A stretch of DNA of 64,000 nucleotides from Paraburkholderia ultramafica (GCF_902859915.1 NZ_CADIKK010000022.1:58679-122678), one strand, 5' to 3'; shown: positions 25,999-34,810, counted from the stretch's first letter. Notes: a model not told the origin generated them from the sequence alone. A program made the numbers and translations.

Positions 25999-26673
25999 CT
26001 AGTGCGCCGCGGCATGCAGCTTCGCGATCACCGCGTCCGAAATCTCCTGCGCGGTCTTCCTGATCGTCTTCTGCTCGTCGCCGCTCGCCATCACGAACTT
26101 GGCCGCGATCACATATGGATTCAGTTTGATCACCGCGCCCGGCATGTTCTTGCTGTCGGCTTCTTCGACCGCCTGATACAGCGGCGGCAAATCGGCCGCT
26201 CCCAGGCTGTCGCACGACACCGCCACCTGGATATCGTTGTGGCCCGCGCCGAAGCCCACCATCGCACGCCGCAAACGATTGCCGTCGTCGACACTCAGAA
26301 ACACGCCGCGCACTTGCCAGCCGACAGTCGGCAACGGCTGACCCGGCGCGATCCGGCGCGCGTCGACACCGCCCTTGTTTAAATCGTGCGTCAGCGCGTC
26401 CGCCATCTCGTTCACGATGTGCGTGGCGTGTTCCTGTGGATTCTTGTCCTGCCCCAACGGTCCGGGTCCGCTCGGCAGCAAACCGCGCAGCCGACGCACA
26501 CGTTGCCCTGGCCCGCTATCCGGCGTCACGTTGGCCACGTCCAGATCGAAGTCGGCTACATAGACAATCGGTACCGGCGCGACGAACGGCGCGTTGTCCG
26601 CTGCAACACCTAGCGGCGCGACCGCGCTCAAGCATGTGGCCAACACCGTGAATGGCAGAAACCGACGCAGCAT
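25999..26673 (-). CDS. Exported DUF4410-like protein
   Basis: The 224-residue protein starts with a signal peptide (LPFTVLATCLSAVAPLGVAA). The mature part has VYVADFDLDVANV, ALTHDLNKGGVDARRI, WQVRGVFLSVDDGNRLRRAMVGFGAG and a C-terminal helix, which together resemble DUF4410 proteins (periplasmic proteins of unknown function that look like outer-membrane-associated lipoprotein partners). No Cys lipobox is present. It is convergent with the phospholipase-like gene and divergent from the DUF3564-like gene. The function is unknown. Confidence 0.75.
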   Translation of the reverse strand: MLRRFLPFTVLATCLSAVAPLGVAADNAPFVAPVPIVYVADFDLDVANVTPDSGPGQRVRRLRGLLPSGPGPLGQDKNPQEHATHIVNEMADALTHDLNKGGVDARRIAPGQPLPTVGWQVRGVFLSVDDGNRLRRAMVGFGAGHNDIQVAVSCDSLGAADLPPLYQAVEEADSKNMPGAVIKLNPYVIAAKFVMASGDEQKTIRKTAQEISDAVIAKLHAAAH

Positions 26674-26834
26674 GGCATGCCCCCGCGAACGTCATCGTGC
26701 AGGCGGCTATCGTACCGCCGCCTGCAGCGGGCGTCCGCTTTTTTCGTGCCTGATCGTCAAACCTTTTGCCTTGCATATCGCGCGTCACCGCATAGACTGA
26801 TAAAGCACGACTTCGCAATTTGTACGGAACTGCC

Positions 26835-27194
26835 ATGCGACTAACCATCCTGATCAACGGTTCCGATCCCACCGTCAACCACGATTACGCTGTGTTATGG
26901 CTCGACACCGACGAACACCGGTGGTCGAGGGAAGCGCATCAAGGGATCGATTTGCCCCCATGGGGCGAGTTGCACGACGAAGACGGCGTGACCACGCTCT
27001 GTGCGCCCAGCACGGATGCGCCGTTATGCACGCTGCGTGGCCTGCATGTCGACCGCAAGCAACGCGTGAGCGCGGCACAAGGCGCCGCCGCATGGACGGC
27101 CCTGCCGACACGCGCGCCGACCCGCGGCTTCTGGCGCTTGCAAGCGGTGGACCGTCAAAAGGTCCGCGCCGAAAACAGCGTGTTCGGTAATTAG
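26835..27194 (+). CDS. DUF3564-like small protein
   Basis: A 119-residue protein starts at ATG 26835. The pattern MRLTILINGSDPTVNHDYAVLWLDTD followed by WSREAHQGIDLPPWGEL resembles the DUF3564 family, found in Burkholderia relatives and of unknown function. It is predicted cytosolic with mixed strands and helices. It is transcribed from a 160-base divergent region shared with the DUF4410-like gene and has no operon partner. Confidence 0.72.
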   Translation: MRLTILINGSDPTVNHDYAVLWLDTDEHRWSREAHQGIDLPPWGELHDEDGVTTLCAPSTDAPLCTLRGLHVDRKQRVSAAQGAAAWTALPTRAPTRGFWRLQAVDRQKVRAENSVFGN

Positions 27195-27554
27195 GTTTCA
27201 GCGTCTTTTCCGCAGACCGGTCTTATCGGTCGAAAATGCCGCGCACGGGCAAGCATTCGCTCGTGCGCGTGTGCTTGTTTGTGCGCCACGGCACACATAA
27301 GATTTTGCGTTGCACGCATTTAAGCCGTTCTTAAGATTGCGTGAGTAGATTCAAAAGTCCACGCATTAGGGTCGCTGCAAAGCGGCCCGTTTTTTTGCCC
27401 GCGCCCTTCGCGTATGTTCCTTCGCTCCATGCCGGCATCGTTTTCATTGCGATGCGTCGTCTGCTTCCTTCCCTGTGTTTGCGCTGCATTTAGGGTCGCT
27501 CGATGCGGGCTTGCAACGCTATACTTGCGCCCCCATCCCTCGAGTGAATGACAC
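27195..27554 (+). other. Intergenic region with hairpin and terminator
   Basis: No gene is seen in these 360 bases. A strong hairpin (GCGCACG/CGTGCGC, 27241-27268) is followed after about 100 bases by an intrinsic terminator at 27369-27396. The spacing leaves room for a small RNA of roughly 100-150 bases, but no promoter consensus is clear, and it may simply be the 3' UTR of the preceding gene. Confidence 0.4.
27369..27396 (+). terminator. Intrinsic terminator
   Basis: GGGTCGCT and AGCGGCCC pair over eight bases (one T-G wobble) around a GCAA loop, and seven T follow one base later. The stable GNRA-type loop and T-run make this a strong rightward terminator, 175 bases past the DUF3564-like gene. 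Confidence 0.75.
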
Positions 27555-28304
27555 ATGAAGAAGTGGTTCGCCTGTCTGTTGTTCGCCGTTGCCGCTCACG
27601 CGAGCGCGGCGCCCTCCTGCACCCAGTTCACACCGAATGCGCAATGGCCCGTTCTGACCAATCAGAAGATGGCGCCGAAAACGCGCATGCTGTGCTATAG
27701 CGATTTCGCGGTTCTGCATTCGGGCATCACGCATGGTCCGCTGTGGTCCGCCGAGCATCTGACGCGCGAGCATATCGAAGCCGCCAAAGACATGGTGCGC
27801 ACCAACAAGTTCTTCGAAGATGCGCGTTTGCCCGAAGGCGAAGGCGCAACGCTCGCGGACTATAAGCGCAGCGGCTTCGATCGTGGTCATATGAGCCCGG
27901 CGGGTAATCGCTGGAATCAGCAAGCGATGGCACAATCGTTCTCGCTCGCGAACATCGTGCCGCAGAATCGCGAGAACAACCAACGGCTGTGGGCACGCAT
28001 CGAAACTTCGGTGCGCAAGATCGCGGTGTCGTACGACGATACCTACGTCGTCACCGGGCCGATCTTCAACGGCCAGCAGTTGCAGACCATCGGACCGACG
28101 CGTGTGTTCGTGCCGACCCAGTTGTTCAAGGTCGTCTACGTGCCTTCGCGGCAGTTGGCGTTCGCGGTGGTGGTGGACAATGTGTCGACCAATCGGTACG
28201 ACATCAGGACGATTCACGAACTCGAAGCAGCATCGGGCATCCGTTTTCCGGGCATTCCGGAAAACCTCAAGGACCAGCGACCGGGAGGACTGAAAGGTGT
28301 TTAA
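27555..28304 (+). CDS. Exported DNA/RNA non-specific endonuclease
   Basis: The 249-residue protein has a signal peptide (MKKWFACLLFAVAAHASA) and a beta-beta-alpha-metal nuclease domain. The DRGH motif (Asp109-His112, in SGFDRGHMSPAGNR) supplies the general base, and ANIVPQNRENNQRLWARIE supplies the metal-binding Asn and helix. Such NucA/EndoG-type enzymes cut DNA and RNA without sequence preference and are periplasmic or secreted. No immunity protein such as NuiA is evident next to it. It shares an eight-base overlap with the following small gene. Confidence 0.92.
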   Translation: MKKWFACLLFAVAAHASAAPSCTQFTPNAQWPVLTNQKMAPKTRMLCYSDFAVLHSGITHGPLWSAEHLTREHIEAAKDMVRTNKFFEDARLPEGEGATLADYKRSGFDRGHMSPAGNRWNQQAMAQSFSLANIVPQNRENNQRLWARIETSVRKIAVSYDDTYVVTGPIFNGQQLQTIGPTRVFVPTQLFKVVYVPSRQLAFAVVVDNVSTNRYDIRTIHELEAASGIRFPGIPENLKDQRPGGLKGV

Positions 28305-28557
28305 ACCCTATTCGAACGATGACGACGTGCTCAACATTCAGGGCGACGCCCTCACGGTGAGCAACGGCACCACGCGCGTGGTGCTGAACGGCACGCTGGA
28401 GTTGACGCAGGATCAGCGCGGACTGAAGGCGGCGCTCGCGCTGAAGGAAGCGGTGGACGCGATCGTCGCCAGCTTGCAGGCGCAAGCGAATCTGCCGGCG
28501 AAGGTGAAAGACGAGCCGGATGCGAAGCCGGGCGTCGTGCAGAATCCGTTTCAGTGA
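28297..28557 (+). CDS. Hypothetical protein, 86 residues, coupled to nuclease
   Basis: The frame starts at GTG 28297, 8 bases inside the nuclease gene, after a GGGAGG site, so translational coupling is likely. The product (FKPYSNDDDVLNIQGDALTV at the start, then a strand-rich part and an amphipathic helix QRGLKAALALKEAVDAIVASLQ) has no signal peptide and no known domain. A cytosolic partner or a nuclease inhibitor would be attractive guesses, but the exported nature of the nuclease makes the second uncertain. Confidence 0.7.
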   Translation: MFKPYSNDDDVLNIQGDALTVSNGTTRVVLNGTLELTQDQRGLKAALALKEAVDAIVASLQAQANLPAKVKDEPDAKPGVVQNPFQ

Positions 28558-28591
28558 TGCTTCAGTGATGTGTTAGCGAAACCCGCGTGAT

Positions 28592-28623
28592 GCGAAGGCG
28601 GAGGAACTGCTCGCCGCCTTCGC
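28592..28623 (+). terminator. Strong hairpin without T-run
   Basis: GCGAAGGCGG and CCGCCTTCGC form a perfect ten-base stem with a 12-base loop, 35 bases past the 86-residue gene. The following GTTCGCG has no T-run, so termination may need Rho. The rest of 28558-28845 shows only the CAGGAG ribosome site of the next gene. Confidence 0.5.
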
Positions 28624-28845
28624 GTTCGCGATCAGTGCACGCCCTTTGTTGCAAAGCGCACGCAATCTCCTTCTCCCTCGCAGACCGTAACGCGTCACAC
28701 TGATTCAGTACCCCGATATGTTTCGGCGGTTACGTTTTGTCACCAGAACCTCGTCAACTCCTGTCGTCCGGCCAACGTTAAACCGGCAGCGCTGAAACAA
28801 TTCAGCTGCGACACAAAAACCACCGGTCCAACCAGGAGTTACACC

Positions 28846-29223
28846 ATGAAGACGCTTTTCGCCGCTCTCGCTTCCGCTCTGCTCGTGTCGACCGCATTTG
28901 CTCAAACGGCCGCACCGTCCACCACACAATCCGCGCAGCCTGCGCAAATGCGGCCCGCCGGTCAAGCGAATCTGAAGGCGAGCACCGCCGCGCAAACCGG
29001 CGCGACTGACGAAGGCGCCGCCACGACGAAAGCGCCGGCCAAGGCCGCGACGAAGGCGCATGTGAAAAAGACCTCCACTCACACGACCAGGACGCACAAA
29101 GCCACCAAGAAAGCCGCTGCGGAAACCAGCGCCGCGAAGACTAAAACGGAGAGCGCGAAAGAGGCCAGCAATGCCCCGGCAAAAGCCGACGGCGCACAAG
29201 CCGACACGACAAAGACGCAATAA
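28846..29223 (+). CDS. Exported Ala/Lys/Thr-rich low-complexity protein
   Basis: The 125-residue product has a clear signal peptide (MKTLFAALASALLVSTAFAQ) and a mature part made almost only of Ala, Thr, Lys, Ser and Gln (for example KAPAKAATKAHVKKTS). It is probably unfolded and strongly basic in the middle, and resembles histone-H1-like or 'acid-shock' type periplasmic proteins. The ATG follows CAGGAG. It has its own strong terminator at 29297. The role is unknown; binding of anionic polymers is plausible. Confidence 0.75.
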   Translation: MKTLFAALASALLVSTAFAQTAAPSTTQSAQPAQMRPAGQANLKASTAAQTGATDEGAATTKAPAKAATKAHVKKTSTHTTRTHKATKKAAAETSAAKTKTESAKEASNAPAKADGAQADTTKTQ

Positions 29224-29296
29224 CACGTGATCGGCTTCGGCACGCACCGGCCGCATCTGTGTAGTTAATCGAAGCCGAACTGTGCCGTTCAGGGAG

Positions 29297-29323
29297 GGCG
29301 AGTCATATGACTCGCCTTTTTTT
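29297..29323 (+). terminator. Intrinsic terminator
   Basis: GGCGAGTCATATGACTCGCC is a perfect 20-base palindrome followed by seven T. It ends transcription of the Ala/Lys-rich protein gene 73 bases upstream. The rest of 29224-29487 holds no recognised feature. Confidence 0.85.
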
Positions 29324-29487
29324 CTGCGCGGGTTGCATTGAACTGCGGGAGTCGATATTCAAGCACAAGCACATGAAGTCCCTATGATTTTTTCAGCGGA
29401 CACGTCAATTTTTGCACTGCGTTTACTTGCGGAAGTCTAAGCTCGAACTGTCTTGATCAACCATGGCGTCAATGAACGCCGCATCAC

Positions 29488-29829
29488 ATGGCTCTCACAC
29501 AATCAATCGACAACTTCGCCACGCAGCCGCTCGACAAGCCGCCGGTTCAAGCCAACAACGTCATTCCCTTCCCCTCGGCACGCGCCCTCTTGCAGGTGAC
29601 GCTGCCGCACCCGTCGCACGATCTTGCGGGTACTCAACTCCGCGCACTGCTTCGCTCGCCGCTTGGCGTGTATGTCGTCAGCGCGGATGCGGTTCGGGAA
29701 GAAGTACGCGTGCAACTCGACATCGCGTTCGAAGACCTCGACTTCACGCTGCATACGCTGATCTCGACGGTCCCCGCCGCGTTGATCGGACCGTTGAAGC
29801 GCCGCGGCAACATCGCAAAGGCGCGCTAA
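29488..29829 (+). CDS. Hypothetical protein, 113 residues
   Basis: A soluble protein with the N-terminal phrase NNVIPFPSARALLQVTLPHPSH and a helix/strand C-terminal part (YVVSADAVREEVRVQLDIAFEDLDFTLHTL). No domain is recognised. Its stop lies two bases before the DapA-family ATG, so the two are almost certainly one operon and translationally coupled. It may be a regulatory or accessory protein of that aldolase. Confidence 0.7.
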   Translation: MALTQSIDNFATQPLDKPPVQANNVIPFPSARALLQVTLPHPSHDLAGTQLRALLRSPLGVYVVSADAVREEVRVQLDIAFEDLDFTLHTLISTVPAALIGPLKRRGNIAKAR

Positions 29830-29831
29830 TC

Positions 29832-30716
29832 ATGTTCTCAGGTATCTGGTTGCCGATCGTGACACCGCTGCGCAATGGCGAAATCGATATCGACGCATTG
29901 CAGCGCCTCGCGGACTACTATCTGCGCACGGAGATCAGCGGCTTCGTCGCGTTGAGCACGACGGGCGAAGCTGCGTTGTTGCAGCAAGCCGAGCGCCTCA
30001 CCATATTGCACGCGCTGACCGATGTGATCGGCTCACGTCTGCCGATGCTGATCGGCGTCGGCGGATCGAATACGCGCGACGTGCTGCACGAGATTCAACG
30101 CTATGAACGCTGGGATTGCGCCGGCTATCTGATCTCGGCGCCGTCCTACGTGTGTCCCGATCAGGCCGGCGTGCAGTGGCATTTCGAGCAGGCCGCGCTC
30201 GCCACCGAACGCCCCATCGTGCTGTACAACGTGCCGCATCGAACCGGCGTGACGATCGAGCCGGACACGGTGGCGCGCCTTGTCGAATGCGACAACATCG
30301 TCGCGATCAAGGAGTGCGTGAAGGAACACTTCGCCAGGCTGAGCGGCCTGCCGATCAACGTGCTGTGCGGCACCGACGAAGCATTCGACGAGTGTCTGAA
30401 TCACGGCGGCACCGGCGGCATTCTGGCAAGCGCGCATGTGTGCGCGGATCTGCTCATCGCAGTACAGGACCTGATCCTGATCGAACACGACTGCAACGCA
30501 CGCAACCTGTTCGCGAGTTTGCTGCCAGTGTTGCGTCTTCTGTTCTCCGCGCCGAATCCGTCCGCAATCAAGGCGATGCTGGCTTTCGATCATTCGCTGA
30601 CCGACGAAACGCGCATGCCGATCACACGCGCCTCGGCGCAACTCGTCGAGCGTCTGGGCACCGCGCGCGACAGGTTGCAGGATCTGCGCGCCGAGTTCGC
30701 CAGCACAATGACCTAG
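29832..30716 (+). CDS. dapA: Dihydrodipicolinate synthase family aldolase
   Basis: The 294-residue protein is a class I aldolase of the DapA family. It has STTGEA (Thr43/Thr44), Tyr106, Tyr132 (LYNVPHRTG) and the Schiff-base lysine Lys160 (VAIKE), all aligned with DHDPS. It should condense pyruvate with L-aspartate semialdehyde to start lysine synthesis, or do a related pyruvate aldolase reaction. The main dapA of Burkholderiaceae is usually in another setting, so this may be a second copy or a family member with another aldehyde. It follows the 113-residue gene by two bases. Confidence 0.87.
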   Translation: MFSGIWLPIVTPLRNGEIDIDALQRLADYYLRTEISGFVALSTTGEAALLQQAERLTILHALTDVIGSRLPMLIGVGGSNTRDVLHEIQRYERWDCAGYLISAPSYVCPDQAGVQWHFEQAALATERPIVLYNVPHRTGVTIEPDTVARLVECDNIVAIKECVKEHFARLSGLPINVLCGTDEAFDECLNHGGTGGILASAHVCADLLIAVQDLILIEHDCNARNLFASLLPVLRLLFSAPNPSAIKAMLAFDHSLTDETRMPITRASAQLVERLGTARDRLQDLRAEFASTMT

Positions 30717-30758
30717 CGCGCGTCCATTCGACTGCAAGTTGCGCCGCGAATCGGTTCA

Positions 30759-31388
30759 TCATTCGCGGCGCAAACTTGCGTCGAATCGCTGCATACGCAA
30801 CACGACGCGCCGCGCGTAACCTCGCCCGCCGCCGCTATAGCGAAGCAACGCGGCGTCGAGATCGCCGCCGCTTTCATCGAGGTAGTCACGCAGAATGGTC
30901 GAACCGATCCGCACATTGATCGCCGGATCGGACAGGTCCGTCGTGCCCGCGATCAATTGCGGATGCGCCGCGGGTAGCACCTGCATCAGCCCGCGCGCGC
31001 CTGCGATGCTGACCGCGTAGCGATCGAAACTCGACTCGACCGACATTACCGCAAGCAGCAATACCGGCGAGATAGCGTGACGGTCAGCTTCGGTCAGTAC
31101 TGCCTGCGCGATCTTCAGCGACTCCAGCGGCGCGACGCGAAATTGCGCGCGCAGCATCGCAGTGATGCCGCTGAGCGTCGGCCAAGCGGAGGCGGGAGCG
31201 GCGTCGCTCGCGGAGATTGGCGCGGCTAACGTCGCCGTGGCGATGGGCGGCACTGTGTCGGCGGCTTGCGAAGCAGTGGCGAACGAGAAGGCGAGCGACG
31301 CAAGCATCGTCGTCAGGACGAATGTGGGGCGTCGACGGTTCGCTTTGCTTTGGGTTTGCACACTATCCAGCGCGCTTTTTCCGAACAT
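30759..31388 (-). CDS. Lytic transglycosylase (SLT domain)
   Basis: The ATG at 31388 follows AGGAAG by nine bases and gives 209 residues; a longer reading lacks a site. After a signal-like segment (TTMLASLAFSFATASQAA) the C-terminal 110 residues form an SLT lysozyme-like domain: AVMSVESSFDRYAVSIAGARGLMQV holds the catalytic Glu and the conserved GLMQ, and ALLRYSGGGRGYARRV ends it. It should cleave peptidoglycan glycan strands in the periplasm. It is small for this class and may serve an envelope machine, but none is encoded near. Confidence 0.87.
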   Translation of the reverse strand: MFGKSALDSVQTQSKANRRRPTFVLTTMLASLAFSFATASQAADTVPPIATATLAAPISASDAAPASAWPTLSGITAMLRAQFRVAPLESLKIAQAVLTEADRHAISPVLLLAVMSVESSFDRYAVSIAGARGLMQVLPAAHPQLIAGTTDLSDPAINVRIGSTILRDYLDESGGDLDAALLRYSGGGRGYARRVVLRMQRFDASLRRE

Positions 31389-31755
31389 ATTTTCGCTTCC
31401 TGACCGGGGTGTCTCGACCTTACCGGGCTTGGTGTAGCGAATCGCCAAAGAAATAGGGGCGCGCCGTAAAATGCTTATAAAGATGTTCGCGCCGTCTGGC
31501 GCGTTATTCAGACATTCGATAGGTCAGAAAGGTTGGACTCCGATATGATCGCCACGGCCTTCGCTATGACAGCGGCCTGGTCTCCAGGTCCGCAAGCGTG
31601 CCGAGTTTCCGCGCATCGGCGATTTCAGCGCGCCAAGCTGATTCGATGAAAAACTCACAGTCACAGGACAGCATCCGTGCGCGATTGTCGGCTACCCGAT
31701 GGTTTCAAATTCCGCTGCCCGCGATTATGCTGACTTTGAAGGAGGAGCGGCACCC
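31389..31755. other. Divergent intergenic region
   Basis: About 370 bases lie between the leftward transglycosylase gene and the rightward Mpo1-like gene. A short GC hairpin (GCGCCGTCTGGCGCG, about 31488-31502) and the GGAGGAG site at 31741-31747 are visible. Promoters for both genes must lie here, but no consensus pair is clear. Confidence 0.5.
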
Positions 31756-32295
31756 ATGAGAACGCTGACGCAACAACTGACGCAATACGCGGCTTACCAT
31801 CGTGACCGGCGCAATATCGCCACGCACTTCATCGGCATTCCGCTAATCGTGCTGGCGTTGGCCGTGTTGCTGAGCCGCCCCGCGTTCACAGTCGGTGCAC
31901 TGCCGTTGACGTTCTCGGCGGCGTGGCTGCTCTTCACCGTGGCAACGGTCTACTACCTCGTGCTCGACGTGCCGCTCGGCGTGATGATGGCCTGCGTGTC
32001 GGCGCTATGCGTCGCGTTCGGCGAGTGGATCGCCGCGCAATCCACGTTGGTATGGCTCGCCAGCGGCATCGGTCTATTCGTGATTGGCTGGGTGTTCCAG
32101 TTCATCGGCCATATTGCCTACGAACATCGCAAGCCGGCCTTTGTCGACGATGTGATCGGCCTGCTGATCGGGCCGCTGTTCGTCCTCGCGGAAGCGCTGT
32201 TCGGCGTCGGCTGGCGGCCTGCGCTGCGCGAAGCGATCGACGCGCAAGTCGGTCCGACGCGTATCAATGCGGACCACACGGCGGCGCATCGCTAG
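31756..32295 (+). CDS. Mpo1-like (DUF962) membrane protein
   Basis: ATG 31756 follows GGAGGAG by eight bases and gives 179 residues. The protein has four hydrophobic segments and the family's His pattern: YHRDRRNIATHFIG near the N-terminus and FIGHIAYEHRKPAF before the last part. Yeast Mpo1 is an iron-dependent dioxygenase that shortens 2-hydroxy fatty acids; bacterial members are thought to be similar but are mostly untested. A link with 2-hydroxylated lipids, common in Burkholderia, is inference. It is convergent with the RarD-like gene. Confidence 0.85.
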   Translation: MRTLTQQLTQYAAYHRDRRNIATHFIGIPLIVLALAVLLSRPAFTVGALPLTFSAAWLLFTVATVYYLVLDVPLGVMMACVSALCVAFGEWIAAQSTLVWLASGIGLFVIGWVFQFIGHIAYEHRKPAFVDDVIGLLIGPLFVLAEALFGVGWRPALREAIDAQVGPTRINADHTAAHR

Positions 32296-32340
32296 CCACG
32301 GAGCGCGCCGCCTGCTTCAAGCGCCGCTGCTCGAAGCCGC

Positions 32341-33237
32341 TCAATTCGGCGCCAGCCGGACGAGACGCACGCCATGCAGTGCCGTGAACGCAACCGCGAT
32401 CCAGATCGGGATATAAGTTGCCAATTGCGCAGCGCTCAGCGTTTCGCCAAGCAACGTGATCGACACCAGCACCAGCAGCACCGGCTCGACATAGCCGAGG
32501 ATTCCGAACAACGCGACCGGCAATAAACGGCTCGCCTTCAGATACGAAGCCAGCGCAATCGTGCTCAACGCGCCGAGGCCCGGCAACAGCAGGCACCACA
32601 TGTCGACGCGGCCGGCAATCATCGTCAGCGAACCGCCGCTGATGATGAATACGATTGCCGCCGGCAGCAGCAGCGCCATTTCCACCGTGAACATCGCCAG
32701 CGAATCCTCGTTGATTTTCCGGCGTAACGCGAAGTACGGCGGGTAGCCGAGTGCTACAAGTAACGTCGGCCATGAAAAGGCGCCCGTCATCCACAGTTCG
32801 TGGCCGACACCCACCGCCGCGCACACCACGGCGAGCCACTGCAACGTGTCGAGGCGTTCGTGATAGTAGAAGCGCCCCACCAGCACCATCACTAGCGGCA
32901 GCAGGAAGTAGCCGAGCGACACTTCGAGCATCCGGCCATGCAGCGGCGCCCATAGAAACACCCACAGCTGCGCGCCGAGCAAAGCCGCGGTCACGAGCAT
33001 CGCGGCGGCGAGCTTCGGCTCGGCCACCATCCGGTAGAGAAGCCGTCGGAGAATGGGCAGGCGTTTGCGCAACGCGACCAGCAACAGCGCGCCCGGCACT
33101 GTCCACACGATGCGCCACGCGAAGATGTCGAGGCCGCTTAGCGGTGCCAGCAGCGTTGCGTAAGCGGACAGTAAAGCGAACATTGCCGACGCACCGACCG
33201 ACAACGCAATACCGCGCTTTGGGTCATACTGGTTCAT
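32341..33237 (-). CDS. rarD: RarD-like EamA/DMT family permease
   Basis: The 298-residue protein has about ten hydrophobic helices in two repeats. LSGLDIFAWRIVWTVPGALLL and LGYFLLPLVMVLVGRFYYHERL fit the RarD branch of DMT transporters, a group linked to chloramphenicol sensitivity and export of unknown metabolites. It is complete, in contrast to the truncated EamA gene at 5052. It is single, with a 550-base upstream gap. Confidence 0.85.
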   Translation of the reverse strand: MNQYDPKRGIALSVGASAMFALLSAYATLLAPLSGLDIFAWRIVWTVPGALLLVALRKRLPILRRLLYRMVAEPKLAAAMLVTAALLGAQLWVFLWAPLHGRMLEVSLGYFLLPLVMVLVGRFYYHERLDTLQWLAVVCAAVGVGHELWMTGAFSWPTLLVALGYPPYFALRRKINEDSLAMFTVEMALLLPAAIVFIISGGSLTMIAGRVDMWCLLLPGLGALSTIALASYLKASRLLPVALFGILGYVEPVLLVLVSITLLGETLSAAQLATYIPIWIAVAFTALHGVRLVRLAPN

Positions 33238-33788
33238 CGCGCGGCCCGTTGCGCAATCGCTTCGGCATACAGTGCGAATGCGGGTGAATCGGTTTGCAGC
33301 GCAGCATTCGATCGCGCGGCGTTCGTTGTTGTCATTGGAAGTGAGGTCTCACAAGCAGGCAGTGCGAATCAACCCGCGCTGCGTTTTCGTTTTAGACAGA
33401 CGGTTGCAAGCCGGCATTCTAGACGGGTTATTCGGCCATGGGTCTGCGCTTTTCCGTCGACGGATCGCAATTAGTCCGTGCGCATCGCGCGTCGATGCAC
33501 TAAAACATAACTTCACGCGCGGCAGGCGAGCCCAGGCTGTTTTGATCGGCTACGCCGCAGCGGGTCCCACCAGGCGACTCAAGCGCGAATCTTGCTACGA
33601 AGTCTCGCGACGCTGTTTGCAACGTCGTCTGCAACCGCAGGTACAGCATCAACGAGCCGGGCCGGCTAACGCAGTCCCATGGACCAAGCCCGCCCTTCTC
33701 TCCCACGGCAGGCATCGCTCGCGCCTCACCGCGCACGCCGTTGCCCGGCCAGCAATCCCGCTCATCGAATATGACTACTGGAGCCAGC
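33238..33788. other. Divergent intergenic region, no recognised gene
   Basis: These 551 bases separate the RarD-like gene from the EgtD-like gene. An open frame runs through rightward but its product is Arg-rich and shadow-like, with no ribosome site, so it is not called. GGAG at 33780-33783 serves the next gene. No repeat or terminator is evident. Confidence 0.5.
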
Positions 33789-34769
33789 ATGACCCAGCCA
33801 GCCTTATCGCACGACGCGTCACCCGACCTACGCTCCACCTTCGCCGCAGAGGTTCGCGCCGGACTCACCCACACGCCGCAGAAAGAGCTGCCGTCGAAGT
33901 ACTTGTACGACGAGGTGGGCTCCGCGCTCTTTGAAGTGATTACCGTGTTGCCCGAATACGGCGTGACGCGCGCCGAGGAGCGGCTGCTAGCGAAACACGC
34001 GGCGGAGATCGTCGAGCATCTGCCGCATGACGTGACCGTCGCCGAACTCGGCAGCGGCAGCGGCCGTAAAACGCGGCGTATTCTTGAAGCATTGTGTAAA
34101 AAACGCCCCACTTCTTACTGCCCGATTGAAATTTCGCGCAGCGCGTTGCAGTTGTGCAGACGCGAACTTGGCGACATCGAGCGGATTTCGATTGTCGGTT
34201 ATGAACGCGATTATCTGGCCGGTCTCGCTGAAGTGAGCAAGCAGCGCGCAGCGGACGATCGGTTACTCGTGCTGTTCCTTGGCAGCACGATCGGCAATTT
34301 CGGCAGACTCGCGGCGACGCGTTTTCTGCGCGAGATCCGCACCATGCTCGCACCCGGCGACGCGTTGCTGCTCGGCACCGATCTGATCAAGCCGACGCCG
34401 GTACTGGTGGCCGCGTACGACGATTCGATCGGGGTCACCGCATCGTTCAACCTGAATCTGCTCGCGCGCGTCAATCGCGAACTCGATGGCGACTTTCCGC
34501 TCGACGCGTTCGAGCACGTCGCGCGCTTCAACCCGGACGCGCGCAGCATCGAGATGCATTTGCGGGCTAAGCGCGATCTCACCGCGCATGTCGGCGCGGC
34601 GCAGTTGACGGTGTCGCTCAGGCAAGGCGAAACGATCTGGACCGAGAGCAGCCACAAATATCGCGCGGAAGAGATGCCCGCGATTGCCGACGGTGCCGGC
34701 TTCGTGTGCAGCCATCAGTGGATCGAAGAAGAATGGGGCTTTGCGGAGAGCCTGCTGGTAGCCCGCTAG
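33789..34769 (+). CDS. egtD: EgtD-like histidine N-alpha-methyltransferase
   Basis: The start at 33789 is chosen for its GGAG site (ATG codons at 33771 and a TTG at 33741 are alternatives), giving 326 residues. The SAM site is VAELGSGSGRKTRRIL, and LPSKYLYDEVGSALFEVITVLPEYGVTRAE, LLVLFLGSTIGNF and SSHKYRAEEM are family signatures. EgtD makes hercynine, the first step to ergothioneine. The usual partner, egtB sulfoxide synthase, is not next to it, so the product may feed a gene elsewhere. A bidirectional terminator follows. Confidence 0.87.
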   Translation: MTQPALSHDASPDLRSTFAAEVRAGLTHTPQKELPSKYLYDEVGSALFEVITVLPEYGVTRAEERLLAKHAAEIVEHLPHDVTVAELGSGSGRKTRRILEALCKKRPTSYCPIEISRSALQLCRRELGDIERISIVGYERDYLAGLAEVSKQRAADDRLLVLFLGSTIGNFGRLAATRFLREIRTMLAPGDALLLGTDLIKPTPVLVAAYDDSIGVTASFNLNLLARVNRELDGDFPLDAFEHVARFNPDARSIEMHLRAKRDLTAHVGAAQLTVSLRQGETIWTESSHKYRAEEMPAIADGAGFVCSHQWIEEEWGFAESLLVAR

Positions 34770-34810
34770 GCGCTACCCGTCCCTGACGCTCAGCGCGCGT
34801 ACAAACGACA

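Noticed and set aside
28846..29223. Histone H1-like DNA-binding protein
   Set aside because: The Lys/Ala-rich part resembles such proteins, but a clear signal peptide places the product outside the cytoplasm.
33272..33934. 220-codon rightward frame upstream of egtD
   Set aside because: Arg-rich, no ribosome site, and overlaps the supported egtD start in another frame.
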